Assembly (NCBI GenBank): GCA_009760885.1
Contig: CM019719.1
Span: 24,636,084 to 24,700,083 of the forward strand
DNA from: Achatina immaculata
Taxonomy: Eukaryota; Mollusca; Gastropoda; Stylommatophora; Achatinidae
Length of the DNA stretch: 64,000 nt
Reading direction: 5' to 3'
The notes below the pieces were generated by a model that was not told where the DNA came from, made no database searches, and was given only the letters and a program-made list of their open reading frames with translations. The position numbers and the translations under genes are program-made. Positions within the stretch are counted from its first letter, which is position 1. Every line of letters begins with the position of its first letter. This document shows positions 13,901 to 23,356 of the stretch, one piece after another.

Positions 13901-14817
13901 TAACTACAAACATTGTCATCAGAAATGAGTGCACTAACCACTTCATTACTGAGATGCCAGCTTATTACTAGGAGCACTATAAAGAGGTGTTACGGGCTGA
14001 TGGCCGTTTGCCTCATAAATATGCTATTCTTCAATGATGGCTGTCTTTGCTCTCATTATCTACTCTGGGAACAAATGTGTTAAGAACACACTTATTTTAA
14101 CTTAGTATTTGTGAGACACGGAACATAGATCTGTTTGCTTAAAAACTCTAACCTACTTCTGTATCCCAGAAACCTGTAGCAGTCAATACTAATTGTAACT
14201 GTTATTTTTGTAAAATGTAATGTCAGGTTGATGGATGGATGGGGACATGGAGATCACTGGCAGGGATGAGGAAAATCTGGCGTGAAAGCAGTGAATTCAG
14301 GATGTGATAAGCCTATGGGTCTTTACAACAGTGGCTATTAGAATATTGTAAACAAAACAGAGCCAGCAGACTTTAGGTGGCAGGGAATGGATATCGCTGA
14401 GGCACCCATTGGATTCCTCATCCCAAAATTGGAGTGTCTCTGTGGAACCATCTCAAACCATCTGGCTAGCCAGCGTTGCATGCTGGATCTGATGTGGAGA
14501 AGGGACTTAAGTACAGCCACCAGAGGCTGGAAAACAAAGTTTTGACCAGGCCAGCCCACACCACTGTCTTTATGGCGGTTCAAGCAAGATCACAGTCTGT
14601 CCTAGCAAGGAAAGGTGCTGAAGTCAGAGGTACCCAGCCAAAAGGTGCATCACAAAAATCAGAGTACCACGCATCATCGCCAATGTGCGTATGAAGAAGT
14701 TCTCATTATCTTTAATAGCTTTATAACCTTTTTTTTTCAATGAATGTGTTTCAGGTCCTGCAAGTAAATAGTCTTGATGAGGATTTACTGACGCCTTTGA
14801 CTGTGTTGCTGAATTAG
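1967..14817 (+). CDS. Gene A: GH31 alpha-glucosidase, 3' part only (last 7 coding exons, 254 aa)
   Basis: Exons: 1967-2115, 3461-3536, 3872-4053, 6207-6295, 12574-12626, 13270-13422, 14755-14817 (stop TAG at 14815-14817). Sizes (149, 76, 182, 89, 53, 153, 63 nt) and phases equal gene B exons 13-19 exactly, and the protein differs at 12 of 254 residues. The part present runs from just after the RNH motif of the barrel to the C-terminal beta-sandwich domains. It includes the conserved block around LLVSPVLDQ and the FWDDGES motif. The catalytic exons should lie left of the window. No in-frame stop or broken splice site is visible, so the gene looks functional here. It is the upstream member of a head-to-tail tandem pair; about 11.8 kb separates its stop from the gene B start codon. 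Confidence 0.92.
2277..2785 (-). mobile_element. L4 LINE C-terminal fragment
   Basis: The minus strand encodes MWFIRRMLKVPWT, GHLLRRGK and TGKIEGRRDRGRQ, the post-RT region of an endonuclease-RT LINE, ending ATRHST before a stop. An 11-bp direct repeat TAAGGATGCTT flanks it (2266-2276, 2786-2796). It is absent from gene B, which has a different insertion nearby. Confidence 0.8.
3071..3230 (+). repeat. 40-bp tandem repeat, 4 copies, gene A intron 13
   Basis: Four head-to-tail 40-bp units begin AAATAAGTCAGATTAGCAGA; the last has one substitution near its end. Gene B has a single unit near 54431-54470, so the array expanded only in gene A. Confidence 0.95.
4490..5487 (-). mobile_element. L2 LINE, 5'-truncated, RT to C-terminus intact
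   Basis: The minus-strand ORF from about 5487 to a stop at 4499 carries RT motifs GVRQGCILSPYLFN and YADD (catalytic aspartates), SFEYLGSLLT, then the C-terminal FGHIKRH and KRKRGRPKRRW region. The 3' end carries an ATTC-repeat tail. A 10-bp target duplication TCACACAATA lies at 4480-4489 and 5488-5497. Gene B retains the uninterrupted site near 56660. The endonuclease half is missing. The in-frame ATG upstream of 5487 is host intron sequence, not part of the element. Confidence 0.93.
5830..6125 (+). repeat. Dispersed repeat in gene A intron 15 (shared with gene B)
   Basis: About 300 bp with GGTGTTGAAACACA-like, GGATGGAGAGTGATTTATG and GGGTGACCCTCATACTGG segments. It is present at the homologous place in gene B (58310-58640), and a more divergent relative occurs in the intergenic region (18770-19065). 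No ORF or termini recognised; possibly an old SINE or MITE. Confidence 0.4.
6555..7140 (+). mobile_element. L3 LINE 3' fragment
   Basis: Encodes LLYGSECWKITKTIENKLN, CLRRIRKIFWPNTI, RRWRWLGHVLRLTDNS and GRPKETWRRTTERM, ending APCALGT plus stop, then a GAGAGAGAGAGA tail. The reading frame is open over about 150 codons. Gene B intron 16 reads straight through this point (near 59060), so it is a gene A-specific insertion. Confidence 0.85.
7480..10432 (-). mobile_element. SINE copy split by the L1 LINE (gene A intron 16)
   Basis: On the minus strand the tRNA-like head (GCCTGAGTGGTAAAGTAGTT, then GATGGTTTGAATC as box B-like) lies at about 10432-10350. The body continues to 10262 and resumes at 7558-7480 beyond the LINE. 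The same SINE is unsplit in gene B at 59355-59606, so the SINE is older than the duplication and the LINE younger. Confidence 0.75.
7559..10261 (+). mobile_element. L1 LINE, near complete: EEP endonuclease + reverse transcriptase
   Basis: The copy starts inside the endonuclease domain (CYAPTND, GDFNAKVG, NQIDHFCI, SDHNLC), passes through a linker and RT blocks (KKGIIVKIPKKGNLSDC, QAGFRKGRSCLDQ, VKQGCILSPLLF, FADD near 9490), and ends with the GHLMRR/RKRGRP C-terminus and ALCDV stop at about 10259. Only two frameshifts break it, near 9061 and in an A-run at about 9541. It therefore looks young. It sits inside a shared minus-strand SINE (pieces 7480-7558 and 10262-10432), flanked by CGGA. It lacks the usual GATAA-type tail. 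This is the RTE-like/CFDP2-like class of LINE. Confidence 0.9.
10690..11560 (-). mobile_element. Retroelement 3' part with PD-(D/E)XK-like nuclease domain
   Basis: The minus strand encodes a 158-codon ORF (11541-11065) containing RPDIVVYSTEKQELIMIELM, EKYNDLVKQLR and EVGARGFVATSAYDL. After one in-frame stop (about 11065) the same frame continues GIKGQARARALRSLSETAEK to a second stop near 10940. PD followed by E-x-hydrophobic resembles the PD-(D/E)XK nuclease fold of restriction-like-endonuclease retroelements; that link is inference. The stretch is absent from gene B. Confidence 0.6.
11561..12290. other. Gene A-specific intron sequence of unknown origin
   Basis: No convincing ORF or termini. 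A short minus-strand SINE-like head (CATTAACCACTACACCACC on the plus strand near 11735) is present. The block is missing from gene B, so it arrived with or after the neighbouring insertions or was lost from B. Confidence 0.35.
12805..12867 (+). mobile_element. 63-bp L1 LINE stub with 14-bp target duplication
   Basis: Only the last L1 bases are present (GTCCTATGTGATGTTTAACG, then GGAAGGATATAAGATAAG tail). Flanked by perfect ATGAATACAGTTAA at 12791-12804 and 12868-12881. Gene B shows the unduplicated site near 60515. Confidence 0.9.
13476..13675 (-). mobile_element. 200-bp retroelement 3' end in gene A intron 18
   Basis: Begins CTTCTTCTTC on the plus strand, i.e. a GAA-type tail on the minus strand. 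Flanked by a perfect 14-bp repeat TTCTTCAAGAGTAT (13462-13475, 13676-13689). Gene B has one copy of that 14-mer (61122-61135) and no insert. Confidence 0.88.
13785..13973 (-). mobile_element. SINE copy, gene A intron 18
   Basis: The minus strand carries the SINE head (CATCTCAGTAATGAAGTGGTT, then TTAGTGCACTC) and body. The orthologous-position copy in gene B is at about 62815-63178, so it predates the gene duplication. Confidence 0.6.
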
Positions 14818-15183
14818 CAGTAAATTTCTGCCAGAAAGCTCAGTCAACATTTTAACAGAAGCTGCCCTGAACATTATCGAAACTTTTTTAACTTAAAAAA
14901 AAAAAAAAAATTAACATGACATTGCATATCAAACAAAAGAGCAAACACTGTGAAACTGCTTTTTGCACTTGATTTCTTTGCTTTGCTTTTTCTAGCAGAA
15001 ATGATTTCTAATGGTAAAGTACATTGTTGTATATTCTCCCGTTTGATTGGATTCATGTTAAAAAGAGTTCAAAACTATAAAAAGCTATTTATACGTCAAT
15101 GAGTAGTGCCATATTATATTTAAATGATCGCATCAATTTATATAAAAATTTGCTATTGGGAAAGGATTAGCCTGGTTATTTTC
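14818..15183 (+). other. Gene A 3' UTR / 3' flank, shared with gene B
   Basis: No ORF. The stretch aligns closely with 63385-63764 after gene B, including an A-rich tract, the TTGACATTGCATATC-like segment and the TATAAAAAGCT segment. It is probably 3' UTR and flank carried along by the duplication. I see no clear canonical AATAAA signal. Confidence 0.55.
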
Positions 15184-15185
15184 AT

Positions 15186-15456
15186 AACCAAGGGTGTCTG
15201 AGTGGCAAACTGGTTAGTGCACTAGTCTGTCATGATGAAAGTTGGGGGTTCAAATTCAGCCAGAGGCGCCCCAGTCACCCGACTATGAAAATGGGTACCT
15301 GACTTCTTCTGGAGCTGGGGAAGGAAAGGCGACCAGGTATGATGCTGACCACATCACCCTCTGGTGTGCTGACAGGTCAAGGAGAATATGGACGCTAGCA
15401 CCATATTCCTATGTGCCTATAGTCATGACAGAGTTACCTTTACCTTTTCATAATTG
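15186..15456 (+). mobile_element. SINE copy, 3' flank of gene A
   Basis: Head GTGTCTGAGTGGCAAACTGG followed by TTAGTGCACTAGTCT and GGGGGTTCAAATTC, which resemble tRNA A and B boxes. The body runs CCCAGTCACCC, TTCTTCTGGAGCTGGGGAAG, CACATCACCCTCT. Same position and orientation as the copy ending the window after gene B. Confidence 0.8.
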
Positions 15457-15683
15457 AAGGCATTTATCGATGAAGAGAAAATTTTATTTTAAACTGTTCA
15501 GACCTAGCTTCAGTTTTTATTTCTTTTCACACAAATGAGTACAGAAATTTAAGGCTTGGTAAGATTTTGGGGCTGGGAAAGTCAATCATAACACTGACAT
15601 GTACAAAAGTTACTGCTGTAATATTTTAAAGGAGAGAATGATTGTACAAACTGTACAATGATTTGTAATGATTTCTTCATAAG

Positions 15684-15852
15684 TTGGAAGTACTGAGGTT
15701 AATGTTACATGTTGAAGGTAATGAGGTTGGCATTACACATTGGAGGTATTGAGGTTAATGATAACGTGCTAGATGTATTGAGCTTAATGTTAACATGTTG
15801 AATGTGCTGAGATTAATGTTATATATTGGAGGTATTGAGGCTAATGGTGTAA
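15684..15852 (+). repeat. 28-29 bp degenerate tandem repeat, about 6 copies
   Basis: Units follow TTGGAGGTATTGAGGTTAAT plus an AT-rich end, starting near 15684, 15712, 15740, 15769, 15798 and 15826. Copies differ at several positions, so the array is old. Confidence 0.8.
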
Positions 15853-16397
15853 AAATTGATGTTAATGCTCCTTACATTTTATTTTTGCTTCTACCACTAT
15901 GAACTCAGGTGCATTTCCATATATGTAAGATAATTTATGCATGAATATCAGTTTGCATTTAATACACTGACAGCTATGTCTGAAAATGCACTCAGCTATG
16001 CCTCGCTCTACAGGCAGAAATATTTGATTGTTAGATGCTTCACTTAGAATCATTTTCCAGAAGATTAGGGGAAAGTGTGATAACACGTTTTGAAACCATC
16101 ATTATCTTGTGTCACAAGGAAGCTTGACATCAGTGCATCCTCAGCTTCATCTAACCCTTGCTGTCATGGTGAAGCTGTAAGCCAAAGAATATTTCAGAAG
16201 AAAAACTGTCATGTGAAGGGACTAAAACTCAAGACTGTTTGCTTAAATGGTGGGAGCTTTAACCACATGGCTACCAAAACTTTCCCATCAGAGTGAAAAT
16301 TTTGTATATCACAAATTATTGTCACTCAGATAATAATATGGATTTAATAGTATTAAATTACCATTTGGTGTTTGACAGTATTTGATAGTATCATCGA
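15853..16397. other. Intergenic stretch without recognised features
   Basis: Only short frames in both directions, none with family motifs; AT-rich. Confidence 0.4.
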
Positions 16398-16893
16398 AAA
16401 AAAAGAGGTCAACCACATGAAACTCTAAAGAAGACATTATTAAGAGAGGCCAAATTCTCTCTCTCTCTCTGAACCTTAAGTGCCAAGGGCACATGGGGCT
16501 TCCGCAAGGGTTTTCCACAAATGCCTGTCCTTCGCCTTTTTTTCTGCTCTTGCCCAGGTGAGGCCTCTATTGCTCAACATCCTTTCTGTTCTTCTCCATG
16601 TCTCTTTTGGTCTACCCTTACTTCTGTTCCCCTGTGGTGTCCATCTTAGTGCTATTTTTGGTAGTGAGTTGTCAGTCATTTGGAGCACATGTCCCAACCA
16701 TCGCCAGCGTCTTTCCTCAATAATTGTTGTCAGTGGCTTCATCTGCATTTCTGCCAATAAGATATTATTATACCAAAATAGTAGGCATAAAATCCCTTGA
16801 TGAGGTTGAAAAGCTCGCCGAAAGCAGGAAAACGTGGCGAACTATCATGCAAGCTCCATGTGATGTTTTACGGCATGGGAAGGATGTCAGATG
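16398..16893 (+). mobile_element. L1 LINE 3' fragment interrupted by L3
   Basis: L1 coding remnant at 16398-16458 (AGAGGTCAACCACATGAAAC) resumes at 16785-16893 (GGCATAAAATCCCTTGATGA, ending TGATGTTTTACGGCATGGGA). Together they reconstruct continuous L1 sequence split by the L3 element at about 16459-16784. Confidence 0.75.
16459..16784 (-). mobile_element. L3 LINE 3' fragment nested in L1
   Basis: Minus-strand ORF of 93 codons with EMQMKPLTTIIEERRWRWLG and GRPKETWRRTERM, ending APCALGT, and an initial CTCTCTCTCTCTCT on the plus strand (the GA tail). One codon is deleted relative to the 6555-7140 copy (WRRTER versus WRRTTER). Confidence 0.82.
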
Positions 16894-17568
16894 TAAGTAA
16901 GATGTTTGATAGTATTAATATAAATACACCACGTGTCTTTCACATGGATGGCAATAGAATTCAGGAAAGGTTGGTTAATGATAAGAAGGAAATATTTTAA
17001 AAATTTCTCATTTTTTAAAAATGTAATCTGTGTATATTTTTTTCATATTGTTTGTCACTGACATTTCTCCATTAAAGCTGGAATTTTATGTTTAATTTAA
17101 GGGAGAACTAAGAGAAATGCCACATAAAACCTAGTAGTAGTGCAGATATTGAGAAAAAAGTGGTGAAAATAAAAAAATGTTTGCATTAAGTTGTTATCTA
17201 GAACATGTTTATTTTAATTAGTCAGAGTGCTCTTTTTTCTCCTCAACTTGTACTTAATGACAGCTGAGAATTATGGTTAAGCATCATTCATAGATAGATA
17301 ACCTCATGCATTTTTAGCTAGTGCCTGTACAGGGTGTATGAAAAATGAAAAAAAAAAATATTTTAAAGTGTTGTTTTTTTTTAATTATACTTTTATTTTT
17401 AAATTTGTAGTTTCTAGTACTGTAGTTTATTACTTAAGAATTTTATTACTTAAGAATTTTATTACTTAAGAATTTTGCCTACTTTAATGAACTGTTTAAT
17501 TCAATTTTTTTCCCCGGAAAATGACTTCAGGTAAATGTAGAAATATTTATCTAATATTGGAGCACCAG
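16894..17568. other. AT-rich intergenic sequence with a short 16-bp triplication
   Basis: No gene seen. At 17431-17477 the unit TTACTTAAGAATTTTA is repeated three times. Confidence 0.5.
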
Positions 17569-17578
17569 TGATGGATTA

Positions 17579-17768
17579 ATAAGCTGAAGAAAAAAAGAGG
17601 CAGACCACAGGAAACTCTAAAGGGACATTGTTAAGAGAGGCCAAATTAATAGGCATAAAATCCCATGATGAGGTTGAAAAGCTCGCTGAAAACTGGAAAA
17701 AATTGGCAAACTACCTTGTGAGCCCTATGTGACATTTAACGACATAGGAAGGATATAAGATATAAGAA
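17579..17768 (+). mobile_element. 190-bp L1 LINE 3' fragment
   Basis: Runs from RKRGRPQET-like coding sequence to GACATTTAACG and a GGATATAAGATATAAG tail. Perfect 10-bp target duplication TGATGGATTA at 17569-17578 and 17769-17778. Confidence 0.9.
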
Positions 17769-18020
17769 TGATGGATTAGCAGATTGGTACACTCAGTGGT
17801 GAACAGTTTGAATGCTTGCATTAAATAATCATTTATCCTCACTGTTATCTATGTGATCTATTTTTATCTTACAAATGTTAACTGTACATCCTTCATTTTT
17901 ACTGCAAATTGTTAATATTTTAATGAATAAGCTGCCAAAAATATGTAATAATTTGAAATTCTGTACATCATATTGTTTGTTTTGAAAACAGTAAATGATA
18001 TCTGTTGATTCTATCATTAA

Positions 18021-18702
18021 CTCTTCCCGTGCCGCAGAAAAAAATGCAGACGTCCCCATCCATGCCACACAAAAGCACAGGTCTTGATATGTACAGGGGG
18101 ATTGTTGTAAAAGTGAATGTACAAACTATTTCCACTTTAAAAGTATACATATTATGCATTAAAATAGTTGTAAATGTAAGAAGATTTCATAAATGAAGAG
18201 TTTTTTAGGAAAAGAGAAGTAGTGTGATGATTTTAGCTGATAATTGTGTACTGCTTACCATCGGCAATGCCTAGATATACAATGTTTACCGTTGGCGATT
18301 TCCAGATCTACTTAAATCTTTGTCCGATGTCGTCGTGTGGTGGCATTCTCACTAACATAATGTCTGAAGTAACCTTCTAACTACTTCTCCAGTCCATTTA
18401 ATAGGTCTAGATGTACTTGGGGTACATTCAGGAACAGTGGTCGGGTCATAGGACATATCCTTATGCCTCCAAAATCACAGTAAATACTGAAATTTCTCAG
18501 TTAATTCATCGCTTTCACTCTGTTGTTAGTCACGCATTTTTATTTAACTATGAAAGGTCACCAGACATGCGCAGATAAATCGTGTACAATAAAAAGTTTT
18601 ACAATAGTTTTATATTGCAATGAAACAAAATCTCTATAATGACAATAGCAGTCACTAGACTAACAGGAAGTTATCATGATACTGACTATGGCAGTAGAAG
18701 AG
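18021..18702. mobile_element. piggyBac-like MITE, complete
   Basis: Flanked by TTAA at 18017-18020 and 18703-18706. Left terminus CTCTTCCCGTGCC; right terminus GGCAGTAGAAGAG, a decayed inverse. Interior similar to 1-612. It has no transposase, so it would have needed one in trans. TTAA targeting is typical of piggyBac; assignment beyond that is inference. Confidence 0.65.
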
Positions 18703-18769
18703 TTAATATATCATGACAAAAGAAAAAGGCTATGAAAGTCATGACTTTGTTGTTACTGTCATTTTTGTC

Positions 18770-19065
18770 TATCTGGAGCTGTTAGCAGGATGTTTTTAGT
18801 AACTGACACAGAGAAGGTGTTGAAGCACAAGCATCGTAATGAACTGGGAACGAGTTAAGGTGGCTACACTGAAGACCTGGGAAGGGCCTAGAGAGCAAGC
18901 TCATTGACAAACTCCATCAGTATTAGCTAGGCTGTGCTTGTTCCTAGGAGCACAAATGGAGAGGAGGGACATGATCTCGGCCAGCTGTAGTTTGTTAGCC
19001 CTGTTAATGGTACCATTACACTAGCAGTTGTCTTTGCTCCCATTGATGACATTTTGGATGAAAAA
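18770..19065 (+). repeat. Divergent copy of dispersed repeat seen in gene A/B intron 15
   Basis: Shares the AAGGTGTTGAAGCACAAGCA block and a following GTGATT/GAGTTA-type segment with 5830-6125, at lower similarity. Confidence 0.3.
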
Positions 19066-19739
19066 ATAATTGTATTTTTATTTTCTTCCTTACTTGTATT
19101 CATTTTACAAAAGAAAATCGTAACAGTATTTTATACATGCATGTTTTGTTATACTTTTTTATTTAGCGCATCTTTTCTTGTATGCTTACATGATTCATTC
19201 ACGTAATTGAAATAAAACTGTTCAATCATTTTCAAATGTTTTCTCTTTATGAAGCAGTTCTCACCTAATTCATGTGTTTTGATCTCTGTAGCCAGTTCCT
19301 CTTGATCTCTTCCATACACATAAGTCAGTATATCATCCATATATGTCATTGTTTGTTCTAGATTATTCTTCTTTAGCTGTGCAATGCTTACCAAATATAT
19401 TTTGAAGAGCACAGGTGACAGTGGGGACCCCTGCGGTAGCTGCGGCAATAATTTTGTGCTCTTAGATCCATGCTCTTATTTACCTCTGGGTAACTGTTCT
19501 TTTCAACAGCATGGAGACTTTCCATTGGACAAACCATGTGTTTAGACCAGCCTCTAAATCGTTGTGTAATCCACTCTGTTATACGCATCTTTGAGACCAA
19601 GAACCACAACCACAGTGTCTTCTTTTCTCTGAAATCCCTCATATACATCATGCATTGATGATTCATCTCTACATGGGCACTAACTTCCTAATGTATCTAG
19701 TAGCAGCTCACTAGTCTTTAGAAGTGAAGATATTTACCT

Positions 19740-20170
19740 GTCTATAGCAATGCTATATTGAACCTATCTTATTATATGGAAGTGAATCATGGACAATAGG
19801 CAAGTCTGCACAAAAATCATTGGAAGCAGCAGAAATGTGGTTTATTAGAAGAATGTTGCGAATCCCCTGGACAGCAAAAATAACTAATGAAGAATGTATG
19901 AGAGGAGCTGGAGAGACAAAAAAAACCTTGTCAAAAAGATAAGAGAGAGACAATGTACTTTCATAGGACATGCAATGAGAAGAGGGGGCATTGAAAATAT
20001 TATAACAACAGGAAAAATAGAAGGAAGAAGATTAAGAGGAAGACCAAGAGAAATGATACTGGACAGTCTGATGGGATGGTATGAGAGGAGATCACCAACT
20101 GAGCTGATGGCCTGCATGAGGGATTGGATACTCTGGAGAAGCATTTTGCCATATACAAGTCAAGCATTTT
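19740..20170 (+). mobile_element. L4 LINE C-terminal fragment nested in the Jockey-like LINE
   Basis: Encodes EMWFIRRMLRIPWTA, GHAMRRGGIENI and TGKIEGRRLRGRPREMILDS, ending around WRSILPYTS; one frameshift near 19920. Orientation is opposite to its host element. Confidence 0.75.
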
Positions 20171-20385
20171 GTAGTGTTTTGATGCAATTTCCATTCAGTT
20201 AGATGTTGTCTTTACCAGTTCTGGGCAAAGGTACAAAGTAGTTATGCAACCGCTTGCTTGGTATTTCACTAGTCAGCAGTCTCTGGTTGTAACCCATATC
20301 CTCTGGCAATCCATATCAGATCATTTTCAGCTTCTTTTAGATTTTCTAAAACTGCAAAACTGAATATTGTGTTTCTTGTCACTAT

Positions 20386-21562
20386 CTTATATCTTACATC
20401 CTTCCCATGCTGTTGAATGTCACATAGAGCTCGCATAGTTGTTTGCCAAGTTTTCCTGTTTTCGGCGAGTTTTTCAACTTATCAAGGGATGTTATGCCCA
20501 CTAAACTGGCTTCTCTTAACAATGTCCTCTTTAGAGTTTCATGTGGTTGATCTCTTTTTCTTCACCCTGTTGTGCTCCACTTGATAGCTTGTTTCGGTGT
20601 TCTCTGATTGTTTCTTCTCATCACATGGCCTACATATATCCAGCTTTTTTTTCTGATCACCCATGAGATGGGTTGTTGTTTGCTCATCTGTCTTATCTCT
20701 GTGTTGTTCTTAAATTTGTTCCACTTTATACCAAGTATTTCCTGAGGCATTTGTTTTCAAAAGAGTCTAATTTCTTGTCTATTTCTTTAGTTGATTTCCA
20801 GCTTTCACATGCATAAATGAGGATGAATATCACATTTTAATTGAATAATCTTAGCTTAGTTTTTGTGCTTATAACTTTTGAGTTCCATATGTTCTCAAGA
20901 TTTTTGAAGGACAATGCTGATTTTGCAATTTGAATTCTAACTTCCTTCCTGGTGTCACCATCATGGTCTATGTAGCTGCCAAGGTATGCAAATTGGTTTA
21001 CTTCATCAACAACTGTTCCTTCTACGTATATTTTTCCTTCTTGATTAATGAGAAGTTTCATAATTTTTGTTTTGTCTTTGTTAATTTCAAGACCTATTTT
21101 GCTAGCCAAGGAAGACAGGGAATCTGTTTTTTCCTGCATAGACTTCACATTGTCACTGATAAGAATTATGTCACCTGCAAAATCAAGATCTTCTATTTGG
21201 GTCCCATGTACCCAGTCACTGCCGGTTTTACATGTACATCATCTTTTCATTATAAAGTCTATGGCAATTCCAAAAAAGCAAGGGAGATAATATACATCCT
21301 TGTTTCATGCCTGTTTCAACCTGAAACCATTTGGTTATTCCTTCTTCTATTTTAACTGCACAAACATATCCATTGTATAGATCTCTAATGATGTTGACAA
21401 TTTTAGATGGTATTCCATAGTCTTAAAATTCTCCACATTGAATCTCTCTGTGTGTGCTATCAAATGTCTTTTTAAAGTCTATAAAGTTCAGGATTAATGG
21501 TTTCTGCTTTTCAATATGTTCTTCAAGTATTAATCTTAGAGTAAAGATCTGGTTAGGACAGA
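20386..21562 (-). mobile_element. L1 LINE 3' half nested in the Jockey-like LINE
   Basis: The plus strand begins with CTTATATCTTACATCCTTCC (inverse tail) and the minus strand encodes the L1 C-terminus (ILGIKWNKFKNNTEIRQM, VNQFAYLGSYIDHDGDTRKE) and RT segments up to IFTLRLILEEHIEKQK. Flanked by TTGTCACTAT at 20376-20385 and TTGTCGCTAT at 21563-21572, a 10-bp target duplication with one mismatch. Confidence 0.85.
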
Positions 21563-22360
21563 TTGTCGCTATGTGCTCCTCAAAGTTACCCCAATCCATT
21601 TGTTTAATGTTCCTCTGGAAAAATGAAGTCCTTTTCTGTTCATTAGTAATCAGTACCTTGCCTTTCTCATCCTTGGTGTAAACATTCACCTTTATGTCAG
21701 ACTTGTTGCTCGTCTGCTTCTGTACCTTCCAGAATTTGTGCATTTTTCTCAGCTGCTATTTCTTGCACAAATTTAACTCATTTCTGTGATTTTGACTTCA
21801 TAGCTTTCGTTTTAAATCTGTTTTTTGCCTTTTGCGTTCACTCTTCTGTAACAGTCTTTCCTCAACTATTATCTTAGGACTTGCTCTAGATCTCTTCCAG
21901 TTTTTTTGTTGCATCTTGCTTGGTCCACCAGGCAGCTTCTATGATTTCTGTTTACAAAGGTGGTTGACTGAGTCCCCTGACTCCTGTTTTCTTTTCCCAA
22001 ATTTCATTCTAATCCTGTCAAGTGTTGTCTCACCTGTGCACACAAATTTAAGTGCATGCTGTAACTTTTTGTACTGGAGACTTCCACCTTTCTTAATTCT
22101 CACCTAGCAGGGGAGATGATCACTTCCATTGTATGCTAAAGCTTCCAAATGTATATCCAGTAATGTGTGTATGGATACAAGGATCAGGTCAACGTCTGAA
22201 TCAAAATCATTCTCTCTTATTGACAATCTCATCACTTTCTTTCTGTTCACCAGATTCATTTCTACCAAGACATTATCCAATGCCTGACCCTGAGTACTGT
22301 CAACTGTGTTACCCCAATGTGTACATCGGGCATTAAAATCACCACAGACCATCAATATAA

Positions 22361-23356
22361 AATGTGTGATAGCACATTGTTAATTCCGCTGCTTGTATCG
22401 ATTTTTACAGTTCATAATATTTGGTCCAGTTTTTTTAGAACTGCTTGCAGAATACATGTTCGATTTATGCTTTTCGCTTGCTACAAAGTCTTTTATATCT
22501 GCTCTTCTGCATGCACAATAGCAATGTAACACTTACATAATTTACATTCTGCTCCATGGTAATGTCTCTTCATTTTATGAAAAAAACATTCCTGTGACAT
22601 TTTTTCCTGAAAGGAACTCTTTCTCTTTGTCATTTTGAAAACACTTCATGTAATTATTGTAACACCAGTAATATAAAAAAAAAAAAAAAGAACATGAATT
22701 TCTCTCCACACTGACAATAGTGAAAAAGCATTTATTTTTCTTTCTTTCACTAGTCATAAATCTCAAAGAGATGACAGCCAGAAATATATTATTGATTTTC
22801 AGAGCTATGATGAGGATAATGGTAAAACAGATATTTTTCTCAACAAAGCAACTTGCAAAACTTGCAACCACTGCAGTCTTCAAAAACAAATAAACTGTAA
22901 GACAGCAGACAGGGAAGATGTCACACCTTAAATTAAATAATTCCTTGATTACCAGAGCTTGAGCTATGCCATACAGATCCTCATTTTCTAATGGCACAGA
23001 GCCGTGAAGGAGACATTGCATCAGCAACAGAAAATGTCTTTCTCGTGAAGACAATGAAAAACAAAATGACATGAAACCACACAAAATGTGAGTCAATTCC
23101 AACTCAGAGACAGGGATAACAAATTAAGTTTCCACTCTATTGTTGTTGTTTTAAAATGTGTTTAGCAGTTCTGCGAACCTGAAATCATAGGGAGAGAAAA
23201 CTCAAATGCAAAATTCTTTCATTTAAAAGGAAAACCAAAACTGGGACAAATAGGTGCCCCAAAATCATAATTATTTGGTACAGTGAATATTTTATTTAAA
23301 AACTGGCAATGTACCAGAAAAAATAGGACATCTGACAACTCTATTCTCATTTAATG
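22361..23356. other. Intergenic region with one unexplained 175-codon minus-strand ORF
   Basis: The ORF at 23102-22575 (minus) has several hydrophobic runs (FPVCCLTVYLFL, CFTIILIIAL) and a run of phenylalanines. No family motif is recognised, no neighbours support it, and the composition follows the local AT bias. I do not call it a gene. Confidence 0.3.

Larger units (their letters stand above)
19140..22360 (-). mobile_element. Jockey-like LINE remnant carrying nested L4 and L1 insertions
   Basis: Minus strand, right to left: an endonuclease fragment at 22355-22104 (VCGDFNARCTHWGN, DVDLILVS), a linker at about 21743-21573 (DEKGKVLITNEQKRTSFF), then RT blocks at about 19680-19149 (VLGLKDAYNRVDY, LPQGSPLSPVLF, YMDDIL). 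The order endonuclease-RT and one orientation suggest a single element. It is broken by stops and by inserts at about 19740-20170 (L4) and 20386-21562 (L1). Confidence 0.65.

Noticed and set aside
15186..15270. Possible tRNA gene
   Set aside because: A- and B-box-like motifs are there, but arms do not pair into a cloverleaf, the copies are dispersed and all carry the same downstream body, so these are SINE heads.
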